A DNA stretch of 64,000 bases, taken from positions 1,235,587 to 1,299,586 of the forward strand of contig BCIO01000006.1 of assembly GCA_001599975.1 (NCBI GenBank). Reading direction: 5' to 3'. The position numbers and the translations under genes are program-made. The first letter of the stretch is position 1. The number at the start of each line of letters is the position of its first letter. Below the pieces are notes generated by a model that had not been told where the DNA came from, did no database searches, and was given only the letters and a program-made list of their open reading frames with translations. Of the stretch, positions 13,042 through 23,861 are shown one piece after another. Source of the DNA: Cystobasidiopsis lactophilus (lineage: Eukaryota > Basidiomycota > Agaricostilbomycetes > Agaricostilbales > Chionosphaeraceae).

Positions 13042-14255
13042 TCATTCCGAAGCAGGAGTAACAAGGTCTTGCTTGAGCACCTGCCTGTAACGCACAGAAG
13101 AGTCACCCCCTTCCTTGAGCGCAGCCACGGCCTTCCCAGCGTCCTTCATGGCATACGGCACAACCCACGTCCGCACATTCTTCTCGACAGCGAGCTTGAG
13201 CATGGCCATGCATTCCTTCTTGTTTCCGATGTGCGAGACGCCAAACAGACTGCCGTTCGCTGCAAAGTCTTGCGCCATGACCGGCGGAAGGGTGTCGTTG
13301 GGTAAGCCGACGGAGATGACGACGCCGTGCACAGCCAAGGCGCTGAGCAAGTCCTTGAGCGGCACGGCTTGTGCGAAGTCGGTAGTGTTGATGATGATGT
13401 CCATATCCTTCAGGTCATCTTTGAGGCCCTTCTCGCTGCCTTCGGACGAGATGTAGCGGGTGGCGCCTAGCTTGAGGGCTTCTTCCTTCTTCGAAGGCGA
13501 GTGGGAGATGGCGACCACCTCTTCAGCACCCAGAGCCCTGGCCCATTGGATCGCATAATGTCCCAGTCCTCCGATGCCGCAGACAGCCACCTTCTTTCCT
13601 GGACCACACCCAAAGCGGACCAAAGGGGAGTAGGTCGTAAGCCCGCCGCAAAACATTGAAGCCGCATTCTCTAGCGGGATCTCGTCCGGCACTGGAAACA
13701 CAAACTGGCTGTGGGCGCGGATGCCGGTGCTGTAGCCGCCATGAGCCACATCGCCGTTGTCGTACTTCGCATTGTAGGTGTCGACACTTTTGGCGCAATA
13801 GTTCTCGTTGCCGGCCTTGCAGCGGTCGCACTCCAGGCACTGTTCGTATAGGGCAGTGTGAGCATACGCGGCCAAGCGGGAAGATTGGCTGTGGGTGTTG
13901 CTTACAGCTCCGACTTGAGCACCAACGCCAGCACGGTCGCCGACTTTGAACTCCGTCACTTTCGGGCCGACAGCGGTGACTGCCCTTGAGAGTCAGATTT
14001 GCTCAACGACGGCGGGCCTTAGGCAAACTCACCGATGCCAGCGACTTCATGTCCAGTGATGAGCGGAGTAACGTTCAGGTCGCCCCAACCACCAGAGATT
14101 GTGTGGACATCACTGCCGCACACGCCACAGTAGTGGATGGAGATTTCGACGTCGTAGTCCTCCATGCGCTTCGGCTCGAAGTCAATGACCTCGAACGACT
14201 TCCACTTTTTCGTGTCGGAAATGGCATAGCCCTTGAATTCGAGTGCGCCAGACAT
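13042..14255 (-). CDS. Zinc-dependent alcohol dehydrogenase (Adh6/cinnamyl-alcohol-dehydrogenase group)
   Basis: Exons (minus): 14255-14033, 13979-13906, 13839-13042; 364 aa. This is a medium-chain dehydrogenase. The catalytic zinc ligands are in HYCGVCGSDVH and GHEVAG, and the structural zinc loop is CLECDRCKAGNENYC. The Rossmann motif reads GIGGLGHYAIQWA, and SHSPSKKEEA after the second strand fits NADP preference, as in Adh6/Adh7. The likely role is cytosolic reduction of aliphatic and aromatic aldehydes. The 66-nt second intron keeps the frame open, so it could be missed. Removing it restores an unbroken GVGAQVGACLECDRC segment, which matches the family. Confidence 0.92.
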
Positions 14256-14889
14256 GATTTAGGATGAAGCCGATGCAGTGGGATGGATGAAGAGCAGGAA
14301 GAAAGGCAGGCAATGAGCAAGATTTTGCTCGATAGCTTGCACGTCATTGCTGGCCTCAGAAAGCCGGGACGGTTCGATGTCAAATGAAGTCAGAGCTCCA
14401 CAAGCAGATGTCATTCGCTGTATGAAACGAGAGCCACATCTCATCGGATGGGATTTGCAAGCACCCAATCATTACAGCGTGGGAAGCAGGTCGCGGGCGG
14501 CGAAAGGGGGAGAGAAAGAATTCGGCGAGTGGCGAGAGGTTTGGGAGTCTCATGTGGTGGTTTTCGCCAGCTCAGATTATCCACACTGCTGTTCAGATAC
14601 GATTATGGAAAAGAAACGCGTCCCAAGAGCGAGGGTGATCCTTCCATCTTCATCGGCTTCATGCAAAGATCGAGGTTTGACCGGGACGTCCGAAATCGAG
14701 CTGCACAAGTCGTCTCTTTTACTGCTGTTGTGAAGCCTTGCGAGACCCGTACACACTGAAGAGGCTGCTCGAGCTGGACTGAAGCCAATTCCGTCAAAAT
14801 TGACCCCGCTTTCGAATGCAAGGAGGTGACGTCTGCCGAGCTTGCTCTTTTGCCTCAGTTTCATCCTTGCCCACATACAACGACAAGAA
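14256..14889. other. Divergent promoter region
   Basis: This 634-bp stretch separates the divergent alcohol dehydrogenase and NmrA-type genes, so it probably holds both promoters. I see no further gene, no repeat and no convincing operator. Confidence 0.45.
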
Positions 14890-15899
14890 ATGGTTTTGGT
14901 GGCGATTGCAGGAGGCAGCTCGCCAGGGTTGGGCCGATCCATCTGCCATGCTGTGATCCACTCCAAAAGGCACACCGCCATCATCCTGACTCGCTCTGCC
15001 AGTCCACCGGAATGGGCTTCAGACTTGAAGATTGAAGGGCGGCAGGTGGACTATGAGGACGCTGCTTCTCTCGAAAAGGCTCTGGAGGGCGTTCACACCT
15101 TGATTTCGGTGTTGAGCGGCACTTCTCTGGGGCAGCCTCAGATTGCTCTTTTGGAAGCTGCAGAGAAGGCTGGAGTCAAGTGCGTGTATCTGTCTCTTGG
15201 TGCTTATCCATTCCGAAATCTGAGGATTTCCCTCGATGTGGTGCGACCAGGCGCTTCGCTCCTTCTGAATTTGCTCTCGGACCCAAAGCGAACTCCGACA
15301 TTGCCCTTCTGCAAGTGAAAAACACTGTGTGGGAGCGCTGTCGCAAGAGCAAGCTCGAAGCCACACGGTTCTTGACCGGCGCGTTTTTGAACTATCTCGG
15401 CCACGGCGCTGAGCTAGAGGATGAAGCTCTCGCGGGGAAGGAGAGAGGTGACGAGCACGACTTTCCTGTTCATGTGTGGGACCAGACCGCTCGGGTTCCG
15501 CTGTCGACCCATTTCAAGGCACCTCGGGTCACGCTTTCGGAGCTGGGCGACATTGGTCGATATGTCGTTGCTTCCTTGGACCTCGAGCAGTGGCCTGAAC
15601 AGCTGAGAATGGGTCAGACGCTCAGGTACGACGAGGTGGTGGCAATGGCGGAGAAGGTGCTGGGCAAAGACTTCAAAGTGGAGTGGGTGCAAAGGGAGGA
15701 ATACGAGCAGGAGCTCAAGAAGGCACAGCAAGAAGGGGACATCATGAAGGTGTTTTGGACAGAGCTGCACTTGTGCTCGGGGTTGGACGAGGAAGGCGCG
15801 TGCTGGTGGGAGAGCAATTTGCCACAGCTGTGTCCGGAGGTCGAGGCGTTCACGGTCGACGGCTACCTGCGCAAGTTTTGGGCCTGGCCTGCATCCTGA
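14890..15899 (+). CDS. NmrA-like / isoflavone-reductase-type NAD(P)-binding protein
   Basis: Exons 14890-15179 and 15251-15899, 312 aa. The N terminus is a Rossmann strand and glycine loop (VLVAIAGGSSPGLGRS). The intron joins AGVK to RFAPSEFALGPK, the hallmark segment of NmrA-like and isoflavone-reductase-like proteins, so the 71-nt intron is well supported. These proteins bind NAD(P) and act either as reductases on small aromatic compounds or as redox-sensing regulators; the sequence does not decide which. The C-terminal half (ELGDIGRYVVASLD, LRYDEVVAMAEKVLG) fits the substrate domain. It is divergent from the zinc alcohol dehydrogenase, and a shared redox role is only a guess. Confidence 0.85.
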
Positions 15900-16219
15900 T
15901 AACACACTCCGTTTGAATCAAAGCGTTCCAAGTCACAAGTTAAAACCTCACCCAAAAGCGCACGCGCAGGTAAGAAGGGCTGTCGCGGGGCCAAGTGTTG
16001 GCTTGCGCTCTGTCAACGAGCCCCCAGCAAGGGCCTGGAGCACGACCACCTGCTCTCAGTGCTGCTGCCACGACCCACGAGCGAACGAACGGGAGCGACA
16101 AGAGGCAGCGAGCGCTCGCCTGTTTTGTTGTGTCCAAGGCTAGACGGCTTCTCGGCTTGCCTGCTCTGCGCCGCCTTGACGCTCGCTAGTCATCGGCGCG
16201 ATCGTGATTGAGGCTCAGC
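15900..16219. other. Intergenic stretch
   Basis: This lies between the NmrA-like gene and the chromatin reader gene, both plus strand. It presumably holds a 3' UTR and a promoter. Nothing else was recognised. Confidence 0.4.
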
Positions 16220-19200
16220 ATGGCGCACGGAATGGGTTCATTGCTGGGCAGGGCCTTGCCGGTGCGTCGTTCTCGGTGGCAATCATTCTGTCTGGTGCTC
16301 CCGGCTTACGCACAGAACAGAAGCGGGAGGACTTGCCCAAGATCAAGATCAAGACTGTGCCCGTTACGCCGCTCTACGACGTGCTGGCCGAGTCCGTGTA
16401 CGAGCAGTTTGGCTACGTGGGCGACACGCCGTGGCAGACGCCAGCTGGCTACATCCGCCTCATCCGTGCGTTGCTCGGGTCATCCCTTGCTCTCCTCGAG
16501 CTTTGTTTGATCCGTATGTACAGCACCGACTGACCAAGAGCGGGCCAACCAAGTCGAATACGATATGGACGAGCAGGGTGCGTTGAAGTCTCCCCCCATG
16601 TTGCTTTTTAACGCTCAGAATATGAGCCGCCGCGCAGACAACGAATGGCTCATCATGATTAACGCGGAACGGCGCAAGGACGGGGCCGACCCGGTGTCCG
16701 CAGAGGCTTTTGAGATCATCATGGACACGCTGGAGAAGGAGTGGTTCCAATTGGTCCGTGGCGCTCGTTCCTCAATCAGCTCGAGCTAATGCTGATTTTC
16801 GACGGTGCCGTACTGGATAGACCTGCAAGATCCCCAAGCCGGTCCAAAACTTTTCCGTCGAGGACTCGCTCTGCGCCATTTGCGACGACGGCGAATGCGA
16901 GAACTCGAACGCCATCGTGTTCTGCGACGGCTGCAACCTCGCCGTTCATCAAGGTGAGGGAAAATCTCCACCAATGTGCTATTTACGGCTCATGGTTGCG
17001 CATCAATGTCCTCACAGACTGCTATGGCGTCCCTTACATCCCTGAAGGCCAATGGCTCTGCCGGAAGTGCACCGTCTCGCCCGAACAACCTGTCGTGCGT
17101 CTCGTTGTTGCCTCATTCTTCAATGAATGCATCTGAAGGGACGAGTCACAGAGCTGCTTGCTGTGCCCAGTCGAAGCCGGCGCTTTCAAGCAAACCACCA
17201 ACGGCGGGTGGGCCCACCTGCTGTGCGCCATCTTTGTGCCCGAAGTCGGGGTCTCCAACACGGTCTACATGGAGCCGGTGGACGGCATCGAGATCATTCC
17301 CAAATCCCGATGGAAGCTGGTAGGTGGTGCTCCCTGGAACTTCCTTTTCGACCTCTTGATCATTTCTTTGTTCTGGACCGCTCACAGCACTGCTACCTAT
17401 GCAAGCAAAAAGGCGGCGCGCCGATCCAGTGCGCCAAAAAGTCGTGCTTCGCGGCCTTTCACGTCACTTGCGCTCGAGAGTACGGCCTGACGCTCCAGCT
17501 TCGCCGCCCTTCCGACGAAATGGCAGAGCACAAGGCTTACTGCCACAAGCATCCACCTGTGAGGCTGCTTCGCTCATTATCAGCATTGCTTGAGGTGCTG
17601 ATCTGACGTTTGTCGCAATCCTGCACAGGCCGAGGAAGAAGATCCTAACACCCCGGGCCACATCCGGCACCAGCGCCAAGTGACTAACCCGAACGTGCCC
17701 TTCCCCAAGCGCATCCGCCCGCGCTCAAAGAACGCGCTGGCCTACGGCAAGTCGTTCGTCTCGACCGGCCCGCCCATCATCCCCCAGGCCATCTATCTCG
17801 AGGTGCTCAAGAAGATCTCGGTGCTGAAGATCCGCAAGAAGGAGCAGTTTGTCTCCCAGGTCTGCCGCTACTGGTCCTTGAAGAGGGAATCTCGCCGGGG
17901 CGCCGGCTTCTTGAAAAGGCTGCACTTGGAGGTAGGGATAGGATCTCCTTTGTCGATAGCAGAGCTTGCTGAGTGTCTTGGACCGGACTCGATGCAGCCC
18001 TGGACTGCGGCCATCTCTGCCCGGCAGCATTCTGATCTGGAGAAGGCGCTCAAACTCCGGGTGCGTCTCGATGGTCTTTAGCATCTTGCCAGCTGCTCAG
18101 ACATTGTCCTCCACGCACAGTTGGTGAAAGCTCTGGGTGCCGACATCGACCGCGTCCGAACGCTGTCCAGCATGGTGGTTGACCGCGAAGAGGCCAAGCT
18201 GAAGCGGGTCCAGCATCTCAGAGACACGCTGGACACCGCGCTCCGGCCCTACGCCAAGGAGATGAAGAAGGCGCTGGAGATTATCATGGCGTGGGTGGCT
18301 TGCCTTCTTAGGTAGGATCCTAACTTAGACCTACGGTCTCACAGCACCGACAAGCAAAACCTCTTCACCCGCCTGGTCAACAAGGAAATAGTGCCGGACT
18401 ACTACGATATCATCAAACAGCCTATGGCCTGGGACGTGATCCAACAGAAGATCGAGACTGCAGAGTACGAGAGTGTCGACGATTTCAAGGTCAGTCGCTT
18501 TCCTTTTCTTCCTTTTGTGCTTGGGCTTATTTTCTTGCACAATGACAGAACGATGTCAAGCTCGTATTTACAAATGCGATGACGTATAACGACATGGAGA
18601 ACCCATACCACCGAGCGGCCAAGATTCTCCTCAAGAAGGCGGAAAGCACATTGAGCGAGATGAACATCCCTGCCGAGACCGAGCAAGAGGAGTTGATCGC
18701 CAGCTTGATGGAGCTCATGACGGACGACGTGGTCGAAGGCTTGTTTGCCATCGACTCCAACCTCCCCGTCCAAAGCCGCGAGCCGTCCCTGGAGCCAACG
18801 CCCGAACCCGAACCCGAACCTGTCGCACCCCCTCCACTTCAAATCACTCTACCCGCTGCCGGGCCCAGTGATTCAATCAAGAACCCGAAGAAGCTCAACA
18901 AGAAGGAGCGAGATCGGCTGCGCAGGCAGGCCAAGAAGGAGGAGGCGGCTGCCCGCCAAGAAGAGGATCGCGCGACGCCCATCCTTGGGCCTGCTGTCAT
19001 TCTGCCCGACTCGCCGGACGCTTTGGCTCCGGCTCGACCCCTTCCCTCTATCATGCGAGACCTCGACCAAAGCGCAATTATCTTTTCCGGCAGCCGAGCC
19101 AGCAGGAACAGCATTGGCAACACGACCACTAAACCTAAGCCCAATCTGGCCATCCGCTTGCCTCCAAGGACTCGAACCGATAGGCCAAGAAGTGATAGGC

Positions 19201-20719
19201 CGAAAAGCGAATCACGCTCGACGAAGAAAGCCTCGCGACCCAAGAGTTCCAAGCAAGCGCGGCCGCCGGGCGGCGGTTTGAAGAAGGCCGACCCAGACGA
19301 AGACGAGTTGAGCGACTTGACAAGTTTGTCGGACTTGGGTTCAGAAGGCGAGGCGGAAGATTTAAGCGGCGGCGTGGCGCCCTTGATTCCTGGTGGCGGG
19401 CCGTTCGCACCCAGTGCTTCTCCTTCCGCTCAACCTGTAGCGGGGCCATCCACTGTAAGTCCTCATTCCCTCCTTGTTGGCCGTGTCTCTTACTGAATCG
19501 CGCTATTGCTGGCGCAGCTCCGGCCGCCTTCGCCTGCTTTGTCCGAACTGACCGACATCGACGAGCCTCCTAGCGCCGTTCTTCCTCCTTCTCCTGTCGG
19601 AACCTCTTCGCCCGCATCTCCCAAGAGAGACCGCTCACCGGCCAACAAAGCGGCTTCCGCAACACCTGGGCCCAGCTTCGTTCCGACCGCGCGCACCCGG
19701 TCCATCCTTCAGAAAGAAATCGAGGTTCTGGGAGAGGACGCGGCGCCAGTCTTCGACTCCATCCCCACCGTCTACCCTAACAAGAGCCGAGGGAAGCGCC
19801 CTCGCACCGATGGCGACGATTCCACGCCGGCCAAGAAGCCGCGCACCGAGTCCGCCAGCAGCCGGGGCAAGCGAAAGCGGGACACGCTCCCTGGCATCAA
19901 GTCGATCGGCAAGAAGCGAGCAAAGTCGTCGAAGCCAGCCACGCCCAGCAAGCCAGCTGTTTCAGCACCCACTGCCGAAGAAGCTCTGGTGGAGCCTGAA
20001 GCCGAGCCGCAGCAAGAGCTGCCAGCTTCGGACCCAGAGACCGCCAAGCTCGAAATAGCCTTGGAGGAGGCGAGCGACGCCGAGTCCGAGTTCATCCACC
20101 CCATCCGGATCCCAGAAGGCTTTGAAGAGCGCATGGCAGAGTGGGCCACCCGATCCCGGGGCAGCCTTGAAAAAGAGCCTGCCTACAGAGAAAACAAGGC
20201 CAAGCTATCCTTGTGCGAGAACCCGGCCCTGGAAGACGGCGAGCTGGTTTGGACGAGCTGGAGCGGCGAATACTGGCCAGCCGAAGGTGAGCCAGAGCCT
20301 TTTGTCCCTTTCTGCGAACTCTTCACCCTTTGCTCAATTCTCGTGCTCAGTTGACATCACGGATTCGCCTGCCGATAAGAAGCTCAAGGATTCAATCCGT
20401 CGCAACTTGAGGGCAGACGAAATCATCGTCCGCTTCTTCGACACGCACCGATCGCTGTGAGGCTCATCCTTCGCTTTCTTGCCGCACACGCAAGGTTTCT
20501 CACGGCCAGCTTCTTAGCGGCGGGGTCTCGACGAAAACCATGTACCAGCTTGGCGAAGACTTGGACTTCGACGTGATCCAAATCCTCCGGAACAAGAAGA
20601 CCAACCGCCTGGTCGAGCGGGTGAAGGAGGGCTACATCCTCGCCCGCAGCCTGCAAGAGCTGCCGGAAGAGCGCGAGGCCGCCCTGGCCGCCTCTGCCTC
20701 TGCTAATGTCGAGTCGTGA
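16220..20719 (+). CDS. EPL1-PHD-bromodomain chromatin reader (BRPF/Nto1-like)
   Basis: Sixteen exons: 16220-16261, 16321-16465, 16524-16577, 16638-16753, 16821-16953, 17018-17094, 17152-17319, 17388-17558, 17629-17931, 17998-18060, 18121-18290, 18345-18489, 18549-19454, 19518-20286, 20351-20456, 20518-20719; 1189 aa. Order of domains: an EPL1-like segment ([17 protein letters not shown]), a PHD finger ([20 protein letters not shown]), a zinc knuckle plus extended PHD ([22 protein letters not shown]), a bromodomain ([20 protein letters not shown]), a long basic Ser/Pro-rich linker, and a PWWP-like end ([27 protein letters not shown]). BRPF proteins scaffold MYST acetyltransferases and guide histone H3/H4 acetylation in the nucleus. 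The terminal PWWP assignment is the weakest part. Confidence 0.92.
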
Positions 20720-20741
20720 CGAGCTTGGAACTGTTACAATT

Positions 20742-21183
20742 TCATTTGACCTTCAACGCGGCCTTGACGTTCTGGCACGGGTCCTTGCTCCCCGGCTCGC
20801 TCCTTGTACAGATGAAAGAGCCGCCCAGATCACACCGAATGTCTTGCGCCGAGGGACAGGGCTGCTCGTCCGTCGAACCAATGAGGCCTTCGCGTTTCGG
20901 CGACAGAAAATGCTTCTGGCAAGGACTCACGCAATCCCTCGGGTGCTTGACGCACTCGTACGAGTCGAAGCAGACAAAGTTCTGGCAGTCGGACTGCTGC
21001 TCTTGCTGGCGGAGGACCTCTGAGGTTTGCTTGAGCGAATCAGCGTGCGCGCGTTTGCGAATTCGAAGAGGCTGGGCGCAGACCTATCGGCGTGAGCCTG
21101 GGGGCTTCCTGCTCTTGGTGAAAGAAGAACTGGGCAGTGACTGCCAAAGGCCACCAAGCCAAGCAAAACCACAGCAGCCTCAT
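20742..21183 (-). CDS. LCL2: Long chronological lifespan protein 2 (LCL2) homologue
   Basis: Exons (minus): 21183-21084, 21019-20931, 20861-20742; 102 aa, close to the usual 110-130. The start gives a short signal peptide (MRLLWFCLAWWPLAVTA) followed by QFFFHQEQ. The cysteine pattern C-Q-N-F-V-C-x(6)-CVKHPRDCPCP...ICT matches the fungal LCL2 family, small secretory-pathway proteins linked to lifespan and probably ER-associated degradation. The second intron (69 nt) is in frame. Without splicing, the hallmark CPCP would be split, so I prefer the spliced form. It is divergent from the mitochondrial carrier, with 145 bp between starts, including a short CA run near 21310-21322. Confidence 0.85.
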
Positions 21184-21328
21184 TCGGTCCGGCACGCTTC
21201 AAGAGTTTACGCCCGTCGTCTGATGGCAAGCTTGCTCTTCGTCGACGGCTGCTCGCACGCGACTCGCTCAAAGTGGTGTTTTGGATGGCGCTACAGCAGT
21301 AACACTCAGCACACACACACACTCACCA

Positions 21329-23312
21329 ATGTCCACATCAGAAGCAGCGGCAGACAAGCCAGGGGAGACGCCGGCGAAAAAGGCGCCTTTGCTGCCAGAG
21401 ACTGTCCTCCATTTCATGTGCGTCTTCGCCCTGCCTGCCATCCAGTGCACACAGGTGCTGATGGGCGTGCGGGAGCAGTGCCGGAGGCGTGGCGGGCGCG
21501 GCATCTAGGACGATGTGAGTTTGCTGGTCCGGCACCAGGTCTGGCGTTTGTTTGTTGCTGATCGCCTGCCCGGCCAGCGTGTCGCCCTTGGAGAGACTCA
21601 AGATCCTGCTGTTTGTGCTTTGAGTTATATCTTGGTCCACTCAGGACTGAAGCAAAACGGGCAAAACACAGACAATGTCAAGGCTCAAACGTCCAGTATC
21701 GAGGGGTGTGGCACGGCCTGACGAAGATGTGGCGCGACGAAGGGTTCGCGGGCTACATGAGGGGCAAGTACGTTGCTCTACTGGACTTTGCAGCTCGGTG
21801 CACTGGCTAAAGGGGCTCGAACAGCGGCGTGAACGTCCTCCGGTAAGCCAAGTCTATCATGGCCCTATCCGCCTTCGTGCTCACAGAGCGCCTCAGGATC
21901 GCACCTTACATGGCCGTTCAGTTCACAGCGTGCGTTTTGGATGGCTGGGGACTAAGGGCAAGCAGCTGATTTGGAAGCCGGCGCCACCAAAACAGGTACG
22001 AGCAATTCAAGCGGCTCGCGACCGAGAACGGCACCACCGAGCTCAACACTCCTAAACGGCTTCTCTGCGGCGCACTAGCCGGCATAGCATCAGTTGGTGG
22101 GTCTCCCAGCCCTTCACCGGCGCCGCAAAGCTGAAATTTGCTGACACCGCCTTCTTCTCCCCTTCAGTCAGTACATACCCCTTAGACCTAATCCGCTCCA
22201 GGCTCTCCATCATCACCTCCACCATTGGAAACGCCTCGCAAGCGGCACTAGACCCTAGACAGAGAATCGGCGTGTGGGGGATGACCATGAAGGTGCGTTT
22301 CGCTTTGTGCCCCGATTTCCGAATTGCTTAAAGAACCATGCTCATTTCGTTTTGGTGTCTAGGTGCGCTAGTGAATTCCTTAAGCTGGGGGCAAGCAGCT
22401 CAAGGCCCTTTCGCTGCGCCCAGGTGTATCGAGAGGAAGGCGGCATCAAAGCCTTGTACAGAGGCATGGTCCCAACGGCCGTCGTGCGTTGATGCCTCTA
22501 CATGATCCGTTTCCTGCTTCTGATAGGCTCACGCTCGGCGTGCACAGGGCGTGGCGCCTTATGTCGGCCTCAACTTTGCCATTTACGAGCGCCTGCGGCA
22601 GTACATGCTGCCCAAGGAGGGCCAGCCAAGTGTCTTTATGAAATTGGCCTGCGTAAGTAGATTTCGCCCGCCTTTAGAATGGACAGTCTCTAAGTTGTCC
22701 GTTTCTTCTTACAGGGTGGCACTGCGTGAGTTTCGCAATTCTACACGTCTTGCTGCTTGGAAGACTCATCGCTTCTTCCATCCACTCTCAGCGGTGCCAT
22801 CAGTCAGACTGTGAGTTTGGCCCTCCTTCTCATCAGCCGAATGCCTTGTCTGATGGAGGTGGTTGGCGGCTCGCAGTTAACTTATGTGAGCCGACTTTGC
22901 CCCCTTTTGCGTCTCCCATCAAGGCGGACGCAGGACACTCATATTCTTGTCGTCGCTCTACAGCCCTTAGACGTCTTGCGCCGCCGGATGCAAGTCACCG
23001 GCATGAGCAACATGGAGGTGCGTGGGATGAGGAGGACAAGCCCGATCGAGCGGAGTCTGACTTCTCCTCCTCTTTGACCATTCACAGTACAAATACAACT
23101 CTGCGATGGAGGCAGTCGGCGTCATTCTCCGCACCGAAGGCGTCAAGGGCCTGTATAAGGGCATCTGGCCCAACCTGCTCAAAGTCGCTCCGGTCGGTCC
23201 TTTGCCTCCGCGTTGCCAACTTGACGGCCCTGACCTTTGTTTGGATGAACAGGCAATTGGTACATCCTTCGCTACCTACGAGGCTGCCAAGAACTTCTTG
23301 GGCGCATCCTAG
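21329..23312 (+). CDS. Mitochondrial carrier (SLC25; yeast YPR011C-like)
   Basis: Sixteen exons: 21329-21417, 21479-21514, 21578-21610, 21672-21767, 21825-21842, 21897-21929, 21996-22096, 22168-22292, 22424-22483, 22548-22652, 22715-22725, 22792-22810, 22877-22885, 22964-23017, 23088-23192, 23253-23312; 317 aa. All three carrier repeats are present, with signature motifs SPLERLK, YPLDLIRSRL and YPLDVLRRRM, each followed by a YRG/YKG-type half-signature. The closest group I recognise is yeast YPR011C, reported to move adenosine 5'-phosphosulfate across the inner mitochondrial membrane; SLC25A42/Leu5-like CoA carriers are an alternative. The gene is split to an extreme degree, with exons of 9, 11, 18 and 19 nt, each needed to keep conserved motifs in frame. 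Confidence 0.9.
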
Positions 23313-23861
23313 ACCTTGTCTCCCATCCCGTAGATTCCTCCTCCTCCTCCGCCGCATTTCCACTCCCACTCTCCGGGTCTTTGCATTCTCTCCCAAAACC
23401 TGCTTATACCCACTCGTACCTGTGCAATTGCAGCCTAGAGCTTGACTCAGGCTTCCGGTCTTTATCGCCCCCGCGGCAAAGTCCGCCACCGCGTTGCCGT
23501 CGTTTTTTCGTCCTGGACGTCGATTTGGGGCTTACTTTCAGCGAGAGCTGCCGGTTGATGTCGCTCTCAAGCGCATGCTGTGCCCCCTTATTTGGGATTT
23601 GAAGTCGTTGGGCCTTCAGGCTGAAGACCCCGGCCCGCCGTCCCGGTGGCCGATGATGCAGATGCAGCTCTGTCGAGGCTTGATCTGATGCCAACAATAT
23701 TGGGCTGCTTCGGAACCTCCGTGCTGTATTTTCATCTCCGGACGTTCCTTCAAGACCCGCTGGCGGGTTATTGCCACTCCCTGTTCGGCCAAGCTGCGTC
23801 TCGTCTTCTGTGGTCTTGATACACTACTGCAGCCCGGCTATTACTCCTCACTTGCTCTCCA
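23313..23861. other. Intergenic stretch
   Basis: This separates the carrier gene from orphan gene A, both plus strand. The 23320-23400 part is CT-rich (tcctcctcctcctccgcc). I found no gene or repeat element in it. Confidence 0.4.

Noticed and set aside
13840-13905. Extra 22 residues in the alcohol dehydrogenase if the frame is read through
   Set aside because: They would interrupt the structural zinc loop, and the segment has good GTAAGC and CAG ends, so it is an in-frame intron.
20862-20930. Unspliced 23-residue insertion in LCL2
   Set aside because: Splicing restores the CPCP hallmark and the typical length.
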